A stretch of DNA of 64,000 bases from Variovorax beijingensis (GCF_007828835.1 NZ_VIVL01000001.1:1232001-1296000); one strand, 5' to 3'. Positions 16,138 to 29,183 are shown, numbered from the stretch's first letter. Program-made: numbers and translations. Notes: generated by a model not told the origin, from the sequence alone.

Positions 16138-16842
16138 TCAGTCCTGGCGCAGCAGCAGTTCGCGCATCGCGGCGCCGACGCCTGCGGCCGACTGCGGGTT
16201 CTGCCCCGTGACGAGCCGGCCGTCGACGACGACCTTGGCCGTCCAGTCGGGCGCCGGATGGTGATGTGCGCCGCGCCGCGTGAGCGTGCTGGCGAGCAGG
16301 AAAGGCACGACCTTGTCGAGTTGGACTGCGCGTTCCTCGTCGTCGGTGAAGGCGCTGAGGTTCTTGCCCGCGACCAGGTAGGCGCCGTTGCCAAGCGTCA
16401 CGTTGACCAGCGCCGCGGGGCCATGGCATACCGCGCCGACCACGCCGCCTGCCTCGTGGATTTCGCGCGTCACGCGGGCCACCGCAGGGCTTGCCGGGAA
16501 GTCCCACATCGCGCCGTGGCCACCGGCAAAGAAGATTGCGGCGTACTTCGAGCTGTCGACATCGTCCAGGCGCCGCGTGTGGCGCAAAGCCTGGCGGAAC
16601 GCGCCGTCGTTCCAGTAGCGCGCGTTGACTGCGTCATCGAGGTCCAGGCCGTCGACCGGCGGCTCGCCGCCCTGGATGGAGGCGAGCTCGAACGGAATGC
16701 CGGCGGCCTCGAGTTCGGCCAGCGGGTGGGTCAGTTCGCCCAGATAGAAGCCGGTCGGCTCGCCGGTGGTGCCCTTGGTGCCGTGGCTGGTGAGCACCAT
16801 CAGGACGGGGCGGACTGGCCCGGATACGGCGGTTGAAGTCAT
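16138..16842 (-). CDS. DJ-1/PfpI-superfamily protein (Hsp31-like)
   Basis: A protein of 234 residues with the class I amidotransferase-like fold. The nucleophile elbow is GAVCHGPAALVN (Cys-His), with FFAGGHGAMWD earlier and an N-terminal VLMVLTSHG strand. The Glu near the N-terminus typical of Hsp31/DJ-1 glyoxalases is plausible in GEPTGFYLGELTHP. Members act as glyoxalase/deglycase or chaperone. The ATG at 16842 follows AAGGAG. It is first in the operon and divergent from the LysR gene with a 121-base gap, a usual arrangement for LysR control. Confidence 0.85.
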   Translation of the reverse strand: MTSTAVSGPVRPVLMVLTSHGTKGTTGEPTGFYLGELTHPLAELEAAGIPFELASIQGGEPPVDGLDLDDAVNARYWNDGAFRQALRHTRRLDDVDSSKYAAIFFAGGHGAMWDFPASPAVARVTREIHEAGGVVGAVCHGPAALVNVTLGNGAYLVAGKNLSAFTDDEERAVQLDKVVPFLLASTLTRRGAHHHPAPDWTAKVVVDGRLVTGQNPQSAAGVGAAMRELLLRQD

Positions 16843-16963
16843 CGTGTGCTCCTTGAAGAAAAAAACGCGGGCCGGATCGCCCGATGGATGGCTTGACTGT
16901 ATTGATGGCTGTTAAGGAGATAAACTGGCCTTCAGGGAAAACATTTGTTCTTCAAAAGTCAGA

Positions 16964-17902
16964 ATGGGACGGCGATTCGATCACTTGGCAGATGTGGAAA
17001 CCTTCGTCACGGTGGTCGAGAAGGGTTCCATGACGGCCGCTGCCGTGGCATTGGCCACCACACCGTCGGTGCTCAGCCGTGCCATCACCCGGCTGGAAAC
17101 GCGGCTGGGCGTGCAACTGCTGCGCCGCACGACGCGGCGCTTGAGCCTCACGGAGCAGGGGCGGGCCTACCTCGAGCAGTCGCGCGCGGCTTTTGCGCTG
17201 ATCGACGATGCGGAGCGCGCGATGCAGGGCCAGGGCGACGAGCTGGCGGGCAGCGTGCGCCTGAGCGTGCCGACCACTTACGGCCACCATCGGCTGCCGG
17301 CGCTGCTGCAGCGGTTTTCCGCGCGGCACCCGCAGGTGCGCGTCGAACTGAACATCACCAACCGGAACGTGGACTTGGTGGCCGAGGGCTACGACCTTGC
17401 GATCCGGCTGGGCCAACTGCCCGACAGCGGCCTGGTCGCGCACAAGCTCGAAGACGCGCCGATGTGCCTGCTCGCGGCGCCGGGCTACGTCGCACGCGCA
17501 GGCGCGCCGGCCAGCATCGCGGAGCTTGCGCATCACAGCTGCCTGCCCTTCGTGATGCCGAGCACCGGCCGTGTATCGCCCTGGCTGCTGCGCGGGGAAG
17601 GGCGCGACGTGGACTGGCTTCCCCATGGCGGCCTGCAGGTATCGGACGATGTGCTTGGCGTGGTCTCGCTGGCCCTGAGCGGCCTGGGCATCTGCCAGAC
17701 CTACGATTTCATCGCACGCGATCTCGTTGCACAGGGCCGGGCCGTCGAACTGCTGGCGCAGGCGCGCGGGCGCACACGGCCTTTTTCAGTGATCTACGCG
17801 CCGCATCGGCGGCTCTCCTCCGCTTCGCGCGCGCTGATCGAGTCGCTGGCGGGAAATGCTCAGCCTGGCCCCGGCGCCTCTCACGCAAACCCCACGTTGT
17901 AG
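16964..17902 (+). CDS. LysR-family transcriptional regulator
   Basis: A regulator of 312 residues with an N-terminal winged helix-turn-helix (FVTVVEKGSMTAAAVAL, then SVLSRAITRLETRLGVQLL) and a periplasmic-binding-type effector domain (SVRLSVPTTYGHHRLPALL, LVAEGYDLAIRLG). The effector is unknown. The divergent DJ-1/SDR/MRJP-like operon is the most likely target. No ribosome site is obvious before the ATG. Confidence 0.9.
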   Translation: MGRRFDHLADVETFVTVVEKGSMTAAAVALATTPSVLSRAITRLETRLGVQLLRRTTRRLSLTEQGRAYLEQSRAAFALIDDAERAMQGQGDELAGSVRLSVPTTYGHHRLPALLQRFSARHPQVRVELNITNRNVDLVAEGYDLAIRLGQLPDSGLVAHKLEDAPMCLLAAPGYVARAGAPASIAELAHHSCLPFVMPSTGRVSPWLLRGEGRDVDWLPHGGLQVSDDVLGVVSLALSGLGICQTYDFIARDLVAQGRAVELLAQARGRTRPFSVIYAPHRRLSSASRALIESLAGNAQPGPGASHANPTL

Positions 17903-17976
17903 ACCGGGCGGATCCAGTCGTGCGAGGGCGTGGCGGCGCCCAGCTTGCGCCGCGGGTTCTTGACGTAACGGCCCGC

Positions 17977-18627
17977 TCAGGCCGCGCCGAGCATGCCGCG
18001 CTTTTCGATGAACGCCACCACTTCGGCCACGCCGGCGTGGGTCTTGAGGTTGGTCATCACGTAGGGGCGCTGGCGGCGCATGCGCTGCGTGTCCTGTTCC
18101 ATCACGTCGAGGTTCGCGCCGACGTAGGGGGCGAGGTCGGTCTTGTTGATGACGAACAGGTCGCTCTTGGTGATGCCGGGCCCGCCCTTGCGCGGGATCT
18201 TCTCGCCGGCCGCCACGTCGATCACGTAGATCGTCAGGTCCGACAGCTCGGGGCTGAAGGTGGCCGCGAGGTTGTCGCCGCCCGATTCGACGAACACCAC
18301 GTCGGCATCGGGAAAGTCCTCGAGCATGCGGTCGATGGCCTCGAGGTTGATCGAGGCATCTTCGCGGATGGCGGTGTGCGGGCAGCCGCCGGTCTCCACG
18401 CCCATGATGCGTTCGGCGGGCAGGGCACCGGCCACGGTCAGCAGGCGCTGGTCTTCCTTGGTGTAGATGTCGTTGGTGATGGCGACCAGGTCGTACTTGT
18501 CGCGCATGGCCTTGCAGAGCATCTCGAGCAGCGTGGTCTTGCCCGAGCCGACCGGGCCGCCGATACCCACGCGCAGCGGCGGCAGTTTCTTGGTGCGGTG
18601 GGGAATGTGGTGCAGGGCGGAGGTCAT
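17977..18627 (-). CDS. ureG: Urease accessory GTPase UreG
   Basis: The SIMIBI-class GTPase (216 residues) that powers nickel insertion into urease. It has P-loop [24 protein letters not shown], metal-binding CPH within [21 protein letters not shown] and [10 protein letters not shown]. It forms the UreG-UreF-UreH(D) complex that receives nickel from UreE. Last gene of the urease operon, 18 bases after ureF. Confidence 0.97.
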   Translation of the reverse strand: MTSALHHIPHRTKKLPPLRVGIGGPVGSGKTTLLEMLCKAMRDKYDLVAITNDIYTKEDQRLLTVAGALPAERIMGVETGGCPHTAIREDASINLEAIDRMLEDFPDADVVFVESGGDNLAATFSPELSDLTIYVIDVAAGEKIPRKGGPGITKSDLFVINKTDLAPYVGANLDVMEQDTQRMRRQRPYVMTNLKTHAGVAEVVAFIEKRGMLGAA

Positions 18628-18645
18628 GGAGGTTGTCCGGTTCGA

Positions 18646-19317
18646 TCAGCTTCGGAAAAGGCGGGAATATTGTGTTTCATGGCGGGCCGACAACACGGCC
18701 AGCAGGGGCGCAAAGGCCTGGCGTTCATCGTCGCAGAGTCTTGTCGCACGCTCGACGGCGGCGGGAATCTCGTTGGCGAGCCGCGCCAGGATGCGCTGGC
18801 CCGCGCTCTGGCCCAGCGGCACGGCCTTGACCGCCGCGGCCACCATGTTCTCGGCCCAGCCGAAGGCGAAGGCCAGGCAGCCGTCGTGTGCCGAGGCACC
18901 GGTGCGGCTCGCGGCAAAGGCAAAGGCGATGGGATAGCTCGCGGGCAGGTCGGCAAAAATGGCAGCTGTGTCGCCGTGGTGCAGCTTGAGCCATTCGACG
19001 AAGGAGCGGCCCATCTGCTCGGTCTGCAGGAAGAATTCGGCCGACTCGCGGGTGGTCATCACCCATGTGTTGAGTTCGCGGATGCGCGCCGCATCGCCCG
19101 CGCGCCAGGCCGGGATGGCTTGTGCCACGAGCGCGAGGTCGCCGCGCGCGAAGCTCAGGTGCAACTGGTCGGAGAGCCACTCGATGGCCTTGGCTTCCGA
19201 ATCGATGCCGGCCCATTCGACGGCCGCCTCGACGCCTTCCGAATAGGAAAAGCCGCCGACGGGCAGGGCCGGGGAGGCGAGCCAGATGAGCTGCAGGAGG
19301 CTGCGGGCGTCGGGCAT
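18646..19317 (-). CDS. ureF: Urease accessory protein UreF
   Basis: All-helical activation protein of 223 residues that regulates UreG GTPase activity during nickel insertion. Family features are the start [21 protein letters not shown] and the later [23 protein letters not shown], with Arg/Ser near the C-terminus (YSRLFRS). Between ureE and ureG on the same strand. Confidence 0.95.
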   Translation of the reverse strand: MPDARSLLQLIWLASPALPVGGFSYSEGVEAAVEWAGIDSEAKAIEWLSDQLHLSFARGDLALVAQAIPAWRAGDAARIRELNTWVMTTRESAEFFLQTEQMGRSFVEWLKLHHGDTAAIFADLPASYPIAFAFAASRTGASAHDGCLAFAFGWAENMVAAAVKAVPLGQSAGQRILARLANEIPAAVERATRLCDDERQAFAPLLAVLSARHETQYSRLFRS

Positions 19318-19382
19318 GTCAGCTTTTCGCCGCGCGCTGTGTTGTGGGGTGCTCGCGGCGAAACAACAAGCAGGATCTCATT

Positions 19383-19997
19383 TCAGTGAGAGTGCCCGTG
19401 ATGGCCGTGGCCGTGATCGTGCGAATGGTCATGGTCATCGAGCAGTTCCGGTGCGAGCACGAGCGGCTTCGGGCCTTTGCTGCCGCCGTGCGCGTGGCCA
19501 TGGTCGTGCGCGTGATCGTGGCCGGCGCCGCGCGAATGCTCGTGCGAGCCATAGGCGCCGCCCTCGGGCTCGAAGGCTTCCTCGACTGCCACGACGATCA
19601 GGTGCATCGAACGCAGCATGTCGGCCAGCACATGGTCGGGCTCGATCTTCAGGTGGTCGGGCTTGAGCTCGATCGGCACATGCCGGTTGCCCAGGTGATA
19701 GGCCGCGCGCGTCAGGTCGAACGGCGTGCCGTGGGCCGTGCAATGCGTGATGCGCAGCACCGGCTGCGGCGCCGCGATGACGCGGACCAGCGAGCCGTCC
19801 TCGGCCACCAGCACGTCGCCGCCGCGCACGGCGGTGCCGCGCGGCAGGAACACGCCGATCTGCCGGCCCTGCGAATCGGTGGCGTCGAAGCGGCTTTTCT
19901 GGCGCACGTCCCAGTCGAGTTCGACGGTGGCGGCGCGCTTGAGCAGCACGGGCGCAAGGCCGCGGCCTTGGGGCATGAGTTTGTTGGCGGTGAGCAT
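19383..19997 (-). CDS. ureE: Urease nickel metallochaperone UreE with His-rich tail
   Basis: The nickel chaperone of urease, 204 residues. The peptide-binding and metal-binding domains are recognisable (RGTAVRGGDVLVAEDG; LGNRHVPIELKPDHLKIEPD, with the conserved metal His). The last 50 or so residues are strongly histidine- and aspartate-rich (HDHAHDHGHAHGG, then HDHSHDHGHGHHGHSH), making it longer than tail-less UreE. The tail should bind several extra nickel ions for storage. It lies between ureC and ureF. Confidence 0.95.
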   Translation of the reverse strand: MLTANKLMPQGRGLAPVLLKRAATVELDWDVRQKSRFDATDSQGRQIGVFLPRGTAVRGGDVLVAEDGSLVRVIAAPQPVLRITHCTAHGTPFDLTRAAYHLGNRHVPIELKPDHLKIEPDHVLADMLRSMHLIVVAVEEAFEPEGGAYGSHEHSRGAGHDHAHDHGHAHGGSKGPKPLVLAPELLDDHDHSHDHGHGHHGHSH

Positions 19998-20110
19998 GGT
20001 GCGGATGGAACGCCCCAGGAGGCGTGAAACGACAGGATGAATACCTGTGAGGATACGCAGCCTGTCAAGAGGATGCCCGAGGGGCGCTTCAAGGCCCCGC
20101 AGGCTTCGCG

Positions 20111-21829
<1,719 letters not shown>

Positions 21830-21832
21830 GGC

Positions 21833-22138
21833 TTAGAGCTTTCCTTGAACGAGGCCGCGAAAGCCGTAGACGACGCGGTCGCCCGAAAAGTCGACGAGCT
21901 CGACCGTGCGCTGCTGGCCCGGCTCGAAGCGCACCGCGGCGCCCGAGGCGATGTTCAGCCGCATGCCGCGCGCGGCCTCGCGGTCGAAGCCGAGCGCGCC
22001 GTTGGTTTCGGCGAAGTGGTAGTGCGAGCCGACCTGGATCGGCCGGTCGGCGGTGTTCTGCACCACCAGCGTGAGGGTGCGGCGGCCCGGGTTGAGCGTG
22101 TGCTCGCCGTCGTCGGTGAAGAGTTCGCCGGGGATCAT
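21833..22138 (-). CDS. ureB: Urease beta subunit UreB
   Basis: Small structural subunit of 101 residues: [11 protein letters not shown], the characteristic [15 protein letters not shown] and [17 protein letters not shown]. It assembles with UreA and UreC. Eight bases separate it from ureJ upstream. Confidence 0.97.
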   Translation of the reverse strand: MIPGELFTDDGEHTLNPGRRTLTLVVQNTADRPIQVGSHYHFAETNGALGFDREAARGMRLNIASGAAVRFEPGQQRTVELVDFSGDRVVYGFRGLVQGKL

Positions 22139-22146
22139 GGCCCGCC

Positions 22147-22746
22147 TCAGATGGCCTGTGCCAGCAGCGTTGCGCCCAGGCCGAGCACTGCGGCGCCGGC
22201 CATGCGCGGCAGCCATGCGTTGGCGTGGCGCAGCGCCCAGCCGGCGGCGATGCCCGCTGCGTGCAGCAGCACGGTGGCGCCGACCATGCCGGCCAGCGTG
22301 AGGGCGGCGCCCTGTTCGCCCGCGAGTTCGTGGCCGTGCGCCACGCCGTGGAAGACGGCGAACAGGCCCACCAGCGCCGCAGCCGCTGCGGCCGGCAGGC
22401 GGATGCGTGTGGCGACCAGCAGGCCCAGCACCAGCAGCGAGGCCGCGATCATCGGCTCGACCGCCGGCAGCTGCACGCCCGCCAGCCCCATCAGCGCGCC
22501 CACGAGCAGCATGCCCGCGAAGGCCAGCGGTGCCCACAGCAGGTCGGGCCAGGCGCGGCGTGCGGCCAGCGCGCTCCAGAGGCCGACCGCGACCATGGCC
22601 GCCAGGTGGTCGGCGCCGGTCAGCGGGTGCAGGAACCCGGTGGCGAAGCCGTGGTGCACGCCGCCGTCGGCGCCGGTATGGGCGCCGGCTGCGAGCGGCA
22701 GCAGCATGGCAATGAGGGCAAGCGTCTTGGAAGCGTTGTGGCGCAT
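22147..22746 (-). CDS. ureJ: HupE/UreJ-family nickel-related membrane protein
   Basis: A membrane protein of 199 residues with a signal-like start ([13 protein letters not shown]) and about six helices. The family hallmarks [18 protein letters not shown] and [10 protein letters not shown] carry histidines thought to take part in nickel passage. Its location between ureA and ureB fits a permease supplying nickel to urease. Transport activity is inferred from the family. Confidence 0.9.
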   Translation of the reverse strand: MRHNASKTLALIAMLLPLAAGAHTGADGGVHHGFATGFLHPLTGADHLAAMVAVGLWSALAARRAWPDLLWAPLAFAGMLLVGALMGLAGVQLPAVEPMIAASLLVLGLLVATRIRLPAAAAAALVGLFAVFHGVAHGHELAGEQGAALTLAGMVGATVLLHAAGIAAGWALRHANAWLPRMAGAAVLGLGATLLAQAI

Positions 22747-22774
22747 GGCAGGCTTTCTTGTTCTGTAGGGAAAG

Positions 22775-23077
22775 TCAGACGATGGGTTGGTGGACGGTGA
22801 CCAGCTTGGTGCCGTCGGGAAAGGTGGCCTCCACCTGGATGTCCGGGATCATCTCGGCGATGCCGTCTATCACGTCGGCGCGGGTGAGCACGGTGCGGCC
22901 CTCGCTCATCAGCGCCGCCACGCTCTTGCCGTCGCGCGCGCCTTCCATCACGGCGGCGGAGATCAGCGCGACGGCTTCGGGGTAGTTGAGCTTCAGCCCG
23001 CGCGCCTTGCGGCGCTCGGCCAGCAGTGCTGCGGTGAAGATCAGCAGCTTGTCTTTTTCGCGCGGGGTCAGTTCCAT
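22775..23077 (-). CDS. ureA: Urease gamma subunit UreA
   Basis: The 100-residue gamma subunit: [41 protein letters not shown] and [19 protein letters not shown]. First gene of the urease operon here. The gene usually found next to it in related bacteria, ureD, is not present upstream: the other strand is occupied by a permease-kinase gene. The 93-base gap to that divergent gene must contain both promoters. Confidence 0.97.
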   Translation of the reverse strand: MELTPREKDKLLIFTAALLAERRKARGLKLNYPEAVALISAAVMEGARDGKSVAALMSEGRTVLTRADVIDGIAEMIPDIQVEATFPDGTKLVTVHQPIV

Positions 23078-23170
23078 GAGAGGCGGCTTCGGGTGGCGTG
23101 GAGGTCGGCCATTATTGGGCAGGCTTCGTCTTTGCAACAGTCGTGCCGGTGTTCGCCAAAAGACGTATGG

Positions 23171-26100
23171 ATGGCACGAAAGATGCACCGAAACGGTGTG
23201 AATCCCGATGCCGCCACCTCCAGCCCCGATGACGCGCCCCAGCGCATCGTCAAGGTGCGGCGCGACTACAACAGCTGGGTGGCGAGCGAGACGCTCGAGG
23301 ACTACGCGCTGCGCTACACGCCGCAGCGCTTTCGCAAGTGGTCCGAATGGCGCGTGGCCAACACGGCCTTCGGTGCGGCCTCGTTCCTGGTGCTGGAGGC
23401 GGTGGGCGCGACGCTGCTGGTGCAGTACGGCTTCGCCAACGCGTTCTGGGCCATCGTGGCCACCGGGCTCATCATCTTCCTGGCGGGCCTGCCGATCAGC
23501 GTGTATGCCGCGCGCTACGGGGTCGACATGGACCTGCTCACGCGCGGCGCGGGCTTCGGCTACATCGGCTCCACGCTCACCTCGCTGATCTACGCATCGT
23601 TCACCTTCATCTTCTTCGCGCTCGAAGCGGCGGTGATGGCCTATGCGCTCGAGCTCGCGCTCGGCGTGCCGCCGGTCTGGGGCTACCTGGTGTGCGCGCT
23701 GGTGGTGATTCCGCTGGTGACGCACGGCGTCTCGGCCATCAGCCGGCTGCAGCTGTGGACCCAGCCGCTCTGGCTGGTGATGCTGGTGGTGCCTTTTGTC
23801 TTCGTGCTGGTGCGCGATCCTGGTGCGTTCGCGGGCATCGTGCACTACAACGGTGTGAAGGCCGGCGCCAAAGGCTTCGACCTGCACCTGTTTGGCGCGG
23901 CGCTGACGGTCGGCATCGCGCTGATCACCCAGATGGGGGAACAGGCCGACTACCTGCGCTTCATGCCCGCGCGCACCGCCGCGGGTGCGCGGCGCTGGTG
24001 GGCCGGCGTGCTGGCCGGCGGGCCGGGATGGGTGGTGCTGGGCGTGGTCAAGATGCTGGGCGGCGCGCTGCTGGCTTATCTGGCGATCACGCACATGGTG
24101 CCGGTCGAGCGGGCGGTCGATCCCAACCAGATGTACCTGGCGGCCTACGAGTACGTGTTTCCGAACTACGGCTGGGCCGTGGCCGCGACCGCGCTGTTCG
24201 TGGTGATCTCGCAGCTCAAGATCAACGTGACCAACGCCTATGCGGGCTCGCTGGCCTGGAGCAATTTCTTCTCGCGCGTGGCGCACAGCCATCCGGGGCG
24301 CGTGGTGTGGGTGGTGTTCAACGCGCTCATTGCCTTCATGCTGATGGAGATGAACGTGTTCGAGGCGCTGGGCGACGTGCTCGGCCTGTTCGCCAACATC
24401 GCCATCGCCTGGATGATGGCGGTGGTGGCCGACCTGGTCATCAACAAGCCGCTGGGCCTGTCGCCGCCGGGCATCGAGTTCAAGCGGGCCCACCTGTGGG
24501 ACATCAATCCGGTGGGCGTCGGCGCGATGGCGCTGGCCTCGGTGCTGTCGATCACCGCGCACCTGGGCGTGTTCGGGCCGCTCGCGCAGGCTTTCTCGGC
24601 GCTCATCGCGCTGGGCACGGCGCTGGTGGTTTCGCCGCTGCTGGCCTGGGCCACGGGCGGCAAGTACTACCTGGCGCGGGGCTCGGCCGGCCATGGCGCA
24701 GTCGCCTTCGCGCCGGCCGCGGGCCCGCGCGCGGTGCGCTGGGCACGGGTCGAGCATGCCGTGGACGAGGGTGGCGCGGAAGGCAGCTACCAGCGCCTCA
24801 AAGTGCAGCACTGCGTGATCTGCGAGCGTGAGTACGAAGGCCCCGACATGGCCCACTGCCCGGCCTACCAGGGCGCAATCTGCTCGCTGTGCTGCACGCT
24901 CGACGCGCGCTGCGGCGACCTGTGCAAGCCGCATGCGAGCCTGTCGGCGCAATGGTCGTCGGTGCTGCGCTGGCTGCTGCCGCGCTTCAGCTGGCGCTAC
25001 CTCGACACCGGGCTGGGGCACTTCCTGCTGCTGATGCTGATCATCGTGCCGGTGCTGGCGGTGGTGTTCGGCGTGCTCTACCAGCAGGAGCTGCGCGCAT
25101 TGGCCGAGAGCGCGCAGCAGCTCGCCTCGCAGTCGGAACTGGCCGAGGCGCTGGCCGGCGTGCAGCAGTCGGCGCTGCGCTCGGGCTTTCTGAAGGCGTA
25201 CATGGCGCTGCTGGTGATTGCGGGCGTGGTGGCCTGGTGGCTGGTGCTGGCGCACCAGAGCCGGAGAGTCGCGCAGGAAGAATCGAACCGCCAGACCCAT
25301 CTGCTGATGCGAGAGATCGAACTGCACCGCGCGACCGACCGCGCATTGCAGTCGGCCAAGCAGACCGCGGAGGAGGCGCGCGAAGTCGCCGAGCAGGCCA
25401 AGCTCGCGGCCGAGCAGGCGCGGCGCGCCGCCGACCAGGCCAACCAGGCCAAGAGCCGCTACATCAGTGCCATCAGCCATGAACTGCGCACACCGCTCAA
25501 CAGCATCCTGGGCTACGCGCAGCTGATGGGCGAGGACCAGTCCGTGCCGCCGCACCGCCAGCAGGCGGTGGCGGTGATCAAGCGCGGCGGCGAGCATCTG
25601 CTGTCGCTCATCGAGGGCACGCTGGCCATTGCGCACATCGAGGCCGGCAAGCTCACGCTGCATGCCAGGCCCATGCGTTTTGCCGACACCCTGCGCGAGC
25701 TGGCCGACATGTTCGAGCTGCAGGCGGCCGAGAAGGGCCTGCGCTTCCGCTTCGAGACCACGGGCAGCTTGCCCGAGGTGGTGCGCGCCGACGAGAAGCG
25801 CGTGTGCCAGATCCTCATCAACCTGCTGGGCAATGCCATCAAGTTCACGGCCGCGGGCGAGGTGACGCTGAGGTTGTCCTATGCACGCGAATTCGCCTCA
25901 GTCGAGATCGAGGACACCGGCCCCGGCATGACGGCCGAAGACATCGAGCGCATCTTCGAGCCCTTCACGCGCGGCGATGCGGCCGCGGCCTCCACGCCTG
26001 GCGCGGGGCTGGGCCTCACCATCGCCAAGATGCTGACCGACCTGATGGGCGGCGAGATGAAGGTGCGCAGCACCCCGGGCGAAGGTTCGCTCTTCTGCGT

Positions 26101-26812
26101 GCGGCTCTTCCTGCCGCGCGTGCACGATGCGGCCGGCGCCCCGGGCCGGCCGGTGCCGCTGCAGCCTGCGCGGCGCGGCTACGAAGGCCCGCGCCGGCGG
26201 CTGCTGGTGGTCGACAACGAGGAGGCCGACCGCGAACTGCTCGGCCACGTGCTGGCGCCGCTCGGCTTCGAGCTGCGCAGCGCCGCCAGCGGCCACGATG
26301 CACTCGACCTCGTCGCGGCCGGCTACCGCCCCGATGCGATGTTCGTCGACCTCGCGATGCCGGGCATCGATGGCTGGGAGACGATCCGCCGCGCGCGCAG
26401 GCTCGGGCTGGCCGATGCCTGCGTGGCCATCGTCTCGGCCAATGCCTTCGACAAGGGCCTGGAGAACGACGTGGGCATTGCGCCCGAAGATTTCTTCGTC
26501 AAGCCGGTGCGCCACACGGAACTGCTCGACTGGCTCGAGCGCCGCCTCGGCCTGCGGTGGACCGACACGGCGGCCAAGCCCGCGCCCACCGCCGCGGCGC
26601 GCGCCATGCGGGCGCCTTCGCTGGCGCGGCTGCGCGCACTCGACGAAGCGGTGAACCTGGGCTACTTTCGCGGCATCATGAACCAGCTCGACGAGATCGA
26701 TACCGAAGAGCCCGAATGCCTGGCCTGGACCGAGGCGCAGCGCGTGCTCGCGCGCCAGTTCCAGTTCGAGGCCATGAGCCGGGCGCTGGCTGCCGCGGTC
26801 AGCGCGGCCTGA
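23171..26812 (+). CDS. NCS1-type permease fused to Cys-rich module, histidine kinase and receiver
   Basis: A 1213-residue multidomain sensor. Residues about 60-500 form a 12-helix transporter like the purine/cytosine/allantoin permeases (NCS1). A cysteine cluster follows with eight Cys between 548 and 585 (CVIC, then [19 protein letters not shown]), probably binding metal. Two more helices (about 615-640 and 675-695) and a coiled Glu/Ala-rich linker lead to a histidine kinase with His770 in [11 protein letters not shown], an N-box NLLGNAIKF, and [11 protein letters not shown] receiver domain carries Asp1060 (MFVDLAMPG), and a helical tail ends the protein. Permease-kinase fusions of this kind (compare CbrA, which uses another transporter type) couple uptake to signalling. 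It is divergent from ureA and followed by a LuxR-type regulator gene 14 bases later. The ligand is unknown. The ATG at 23171 is chosen; 23183 is possible. Confidence 0.85.
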   Translation: MARKMHRNGVNPDAATSSPDDAPQRIVKVRRDYNSWVASETLEDYALRYTPQRFRKWSEWRVANTAFGAASFLVLEAVGATLLVQYGFANAFWAIVATGLIIFLAGLPISVYAARYGVDMDLLTRGAGFGYIGSTLTSLIYASFTFIFFALEAAVMAYALELALGVPPVWGYLVCALVVIPLVTHGVSAISRLQLWTQPLWLVMLVVPFVFVLVRDPGAFAGIVHYNGVKAGAKGFDLHLFGAALTVGIALITQMGEQADYLRFMPARTAAGARRWWAGVLAGGPGWVVLGVVKMLGGALLAYLAITHMVPVERAVDPNQMYLAAYEYVFPNYGWAVAATALFVVISQLKINVTNAYAGSLAWSNFFSRVAHSHPGRVVWVVFNALIAFMLMEMNVFEALGDVLGLFANIAIAWMMAVVADLVINKPLGLSPPGIEFKRAHLWDINPVGVGAMALASVLSITAHLGVFGPLAQAFSALIALGTALVVSPLLAWATGGKYYLARGSAGHGAVAFAPAAGPRAVRWARVEHAVDEGGAEGSYQRLKVQHCVICEREYEGPDMAHCPAYQGAICSLCCTLDARCGDLCKPHASLSAQWSSVLRWLLPRFSWRYLDTGLGHFLLLMLIIVPVLAVVFGVLYQQELRALAESAQQLASQSELAEALAGVQQSALRSGFLKAYMALLVIAGVVAWWLVLAHQSRRVAQEESNRQTHLLMREIELHRATDRALQSAKQTAEEAREVAEQAKLAAEQARRAADQANQAKSRYISAISHELRTPLNSILGYAQLMGEDQSVPPHRQQAVAVIKRGGEHLLSLIEGTLAIAHIEAGKLTLHARPMRFADTLRELADMFELQAAEKGLRFRFETTGSLPEVVRADEKRVCQILINLLGNAIKFTAAGEVTLRLSYAREFASVEIEDTGPGMTAEDIERIFEPFTRGDAAAASTPGAGLGLTIAKMLTDLMGGEMKVRSTPGEGSLFCVRLFLPRVHDAAGAPGRPVPLQPARRGYEGPRRRLLVVDNEEADRELLGHVLAPLGFELRSAASGHDALDLVAAGYRPDAMFVDLAMPGIDGWETIRRARRLGLADACVAIVSANAFDKGLENDVGIAPEDFFVKPVRHTELLDWLERRLGLRWTDTAAKPAPTAAARAMRAPSLARLRALDEAVNLGYFRGIMNQLDEIDTEEPECLAWTEAQRVLARQFQFEAMSRALAAAVSAA

Positions 26813-26826
26813 AGAACAACAAGTCC

Positions 26827-27858
<1,032 letters not shown>

Positions 27859-27937
27859 GAATCGGCCCCGCGGGCGCCGCGCCGCCGCGGCGACTTTTGC
27901 CCTCCCTAGAATGCCGGGGACTTCGGGATGACGGGCG

Positions 27938-28648
27938 ATGAAAAAGAACAGACGCAGAACAACAACCATTCGACGGCCGCAACCTGCCTGGCCGTGGGTG
28001 GCGGCCTGCCTGGTGGCAAGCGCGGGTGCGCATGCGGCAGGCCATTTCGACGTCGACGACGCCGGCATGCTCGATCCGGGCCAGTGCCAGTACGAAGCCT
28101 GGTGGGGCCGCACCGGCACCGAACCGGTGAACGGGCTGCACATCGGTCCGTCCTGCCGTGTCGGGCCGGTCGAGCTCGGGCTCAATGCCGACCGGCTGTC
28201 GGCGCAGGGCGTGCACTCGGTCATTGCGGGGCCGCAGCTCAAATGGAATTTCTACGGAGCTGCGGCCGATGCGCCGCTGAGCGCGGCGCTGTCGCTCGGC
28301 GCCGTGTTCGACCTCAGGCGCGGCGGCCGTGCCGGCGGGCAACTGGTGCTGCCGGTCACCTGGCGTCCCGCGGACAGCCTGCAGATCCATGCCAACCTCG
28401 GCGCCGACTGGGCCACCGGCACGGGCGCGCGCACGCCGCGCGGCGGGCTGGCGGCGGAGTGGGCGCTCGATGACAAGGTCTCGCTGATCGCCGAGCGCAG
28501 CCGCGCTTCGGGTGTGTGGACTTCGCGCGTCGGCGGGCGCTTCAGCCTCACGCCGCAGGTCAGCGTGGATGTGAGCGCCTCCAGGACGGGGCCCGGCGGC
28601 GTGCGCGGCTTCGTCGTCGGGCTGAACCACGAGTTCGGGTGGAAGTAG
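27938..28648 (+). CDS. Predicted outer-membrane or periplasmic beta-rich protein
   Basis: A protein of 236 residues, unrecognised. It has a signal peptide (WPWVAACLVASAGAHAAG) after an unusually basic start (KKNRRRTTTIRR). The remainder alternates polar and hydrophobic residues and ends in an aromatic-rich strand (GLNHEFGWK), as in small beta-barrels. It has a pair of cysteines (PGQCQY, GPSCRV). It lies 79 bases after the LuxR-type regulator on the same strand and may be controlled with it. Confidence 0.55.
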   Translation: MKKNRRRTTTIRRPQPAWPWVAACLVASAGAHAAGHFDVDDAGMLDPGQCQYEAWWGRTGTEPVNGLHIGPSCRVGPVELGLNADRLSAQGVHSVIAGPQLKWNFYGAAADAPLSAALSLGAVFDLRRGGRAGGQLVLPVTWRPADSLQIHANLGADWATGTGARTPRGGLAAEWALDDKVSLIAERSRASGVWTSRVGGRFSLTPQVSVDVSASRTGPGGVRGFVVGLNHEFGWK

Positions 28649-28679
28649 CTGGCGGCAGGCCTGGGCCCGTTCGTTCCGG

Positions 28680-28988
28680 TCAACGCCCGGATTGCACCTT
28701 GATCCGGATCGTGTTCACGTCCCAGCCCTTGCTGCGCAGCCGGCTGACCAGCATCGGCGACAGCTGGCGCAGCTTGGCGGCGGCCGCGCTGCCGTTGACC
28801 AGCAGGCACCACACGTCGCCTTCGGCCGGGCCGGCCTGCACGGCCGGTCGCATGGCCGGCGGAATCAGCCCCTCGACCGCCCGCAGCCGCTCGCTCGCGT
28901 CGCGCGCACGGGCGATCAGGCTCGCCAGGGTGGGCGAACCTTCGGCGGCCTGCTGCAGCGTGAAGGGGGGGACGGAACGGCGATTCAT
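28680..28988 (-). CDS. dciA: DUF721/DciA-family protein
   Basis: A small basic protein of 102 residues matching the DUF721 family (FTLQQAAEGSPTLASLIARA, then VWCLLVNGSAAAAKLRQLSP). DciA loads the replicative helicase DnaB in bacteria that lack DnaC; family members sit next to secA in many Betaproteobacteria, as here. The ATG at 28988 is chosen; no clear ribosome site is visible. It is divergent from secA. Confidence 0.75.
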   Translation of the reverse strand: MNRRSVPPFTLQQAAEGSPTLASLIARARDASERLRAVEGLIPPAMRPAVQAGPAEGDVWCLLVNGSAAAAKLRQLSPMLVSRLRSKGWDVNTIRIKVQSGR

Positions 28989-29183
28989 GGGTAATCCGGA
29001 GGGTGGAACAAGGGCAGCTAAAATGCCCGGTTTGCCGACGCTTGCGCCGGCAGATCCGGTCTGGAGCCGCTTGCCTTCTTCGGAGCTTGCATTCGAAGAA
29101 GATGCGCCCAACTGCTTTCACCATATCTTAGGGAATCCGGTCGCAGTGCCTGCCTGGTCAGGTGCACGCCCATCTCCACGCCA

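Noticed and set aside
22147..23077. ureD inside the urease operon
   Set aside because: All space between ureA and ureG is taken by recognised genes; none resembles UreD.
29019..29024. TAAAAT as -10 element of secA
   Set aside because: No -35 element at suitable distance and it lies in a small GC-rich hairpin. The evidence is too weak for a feature.
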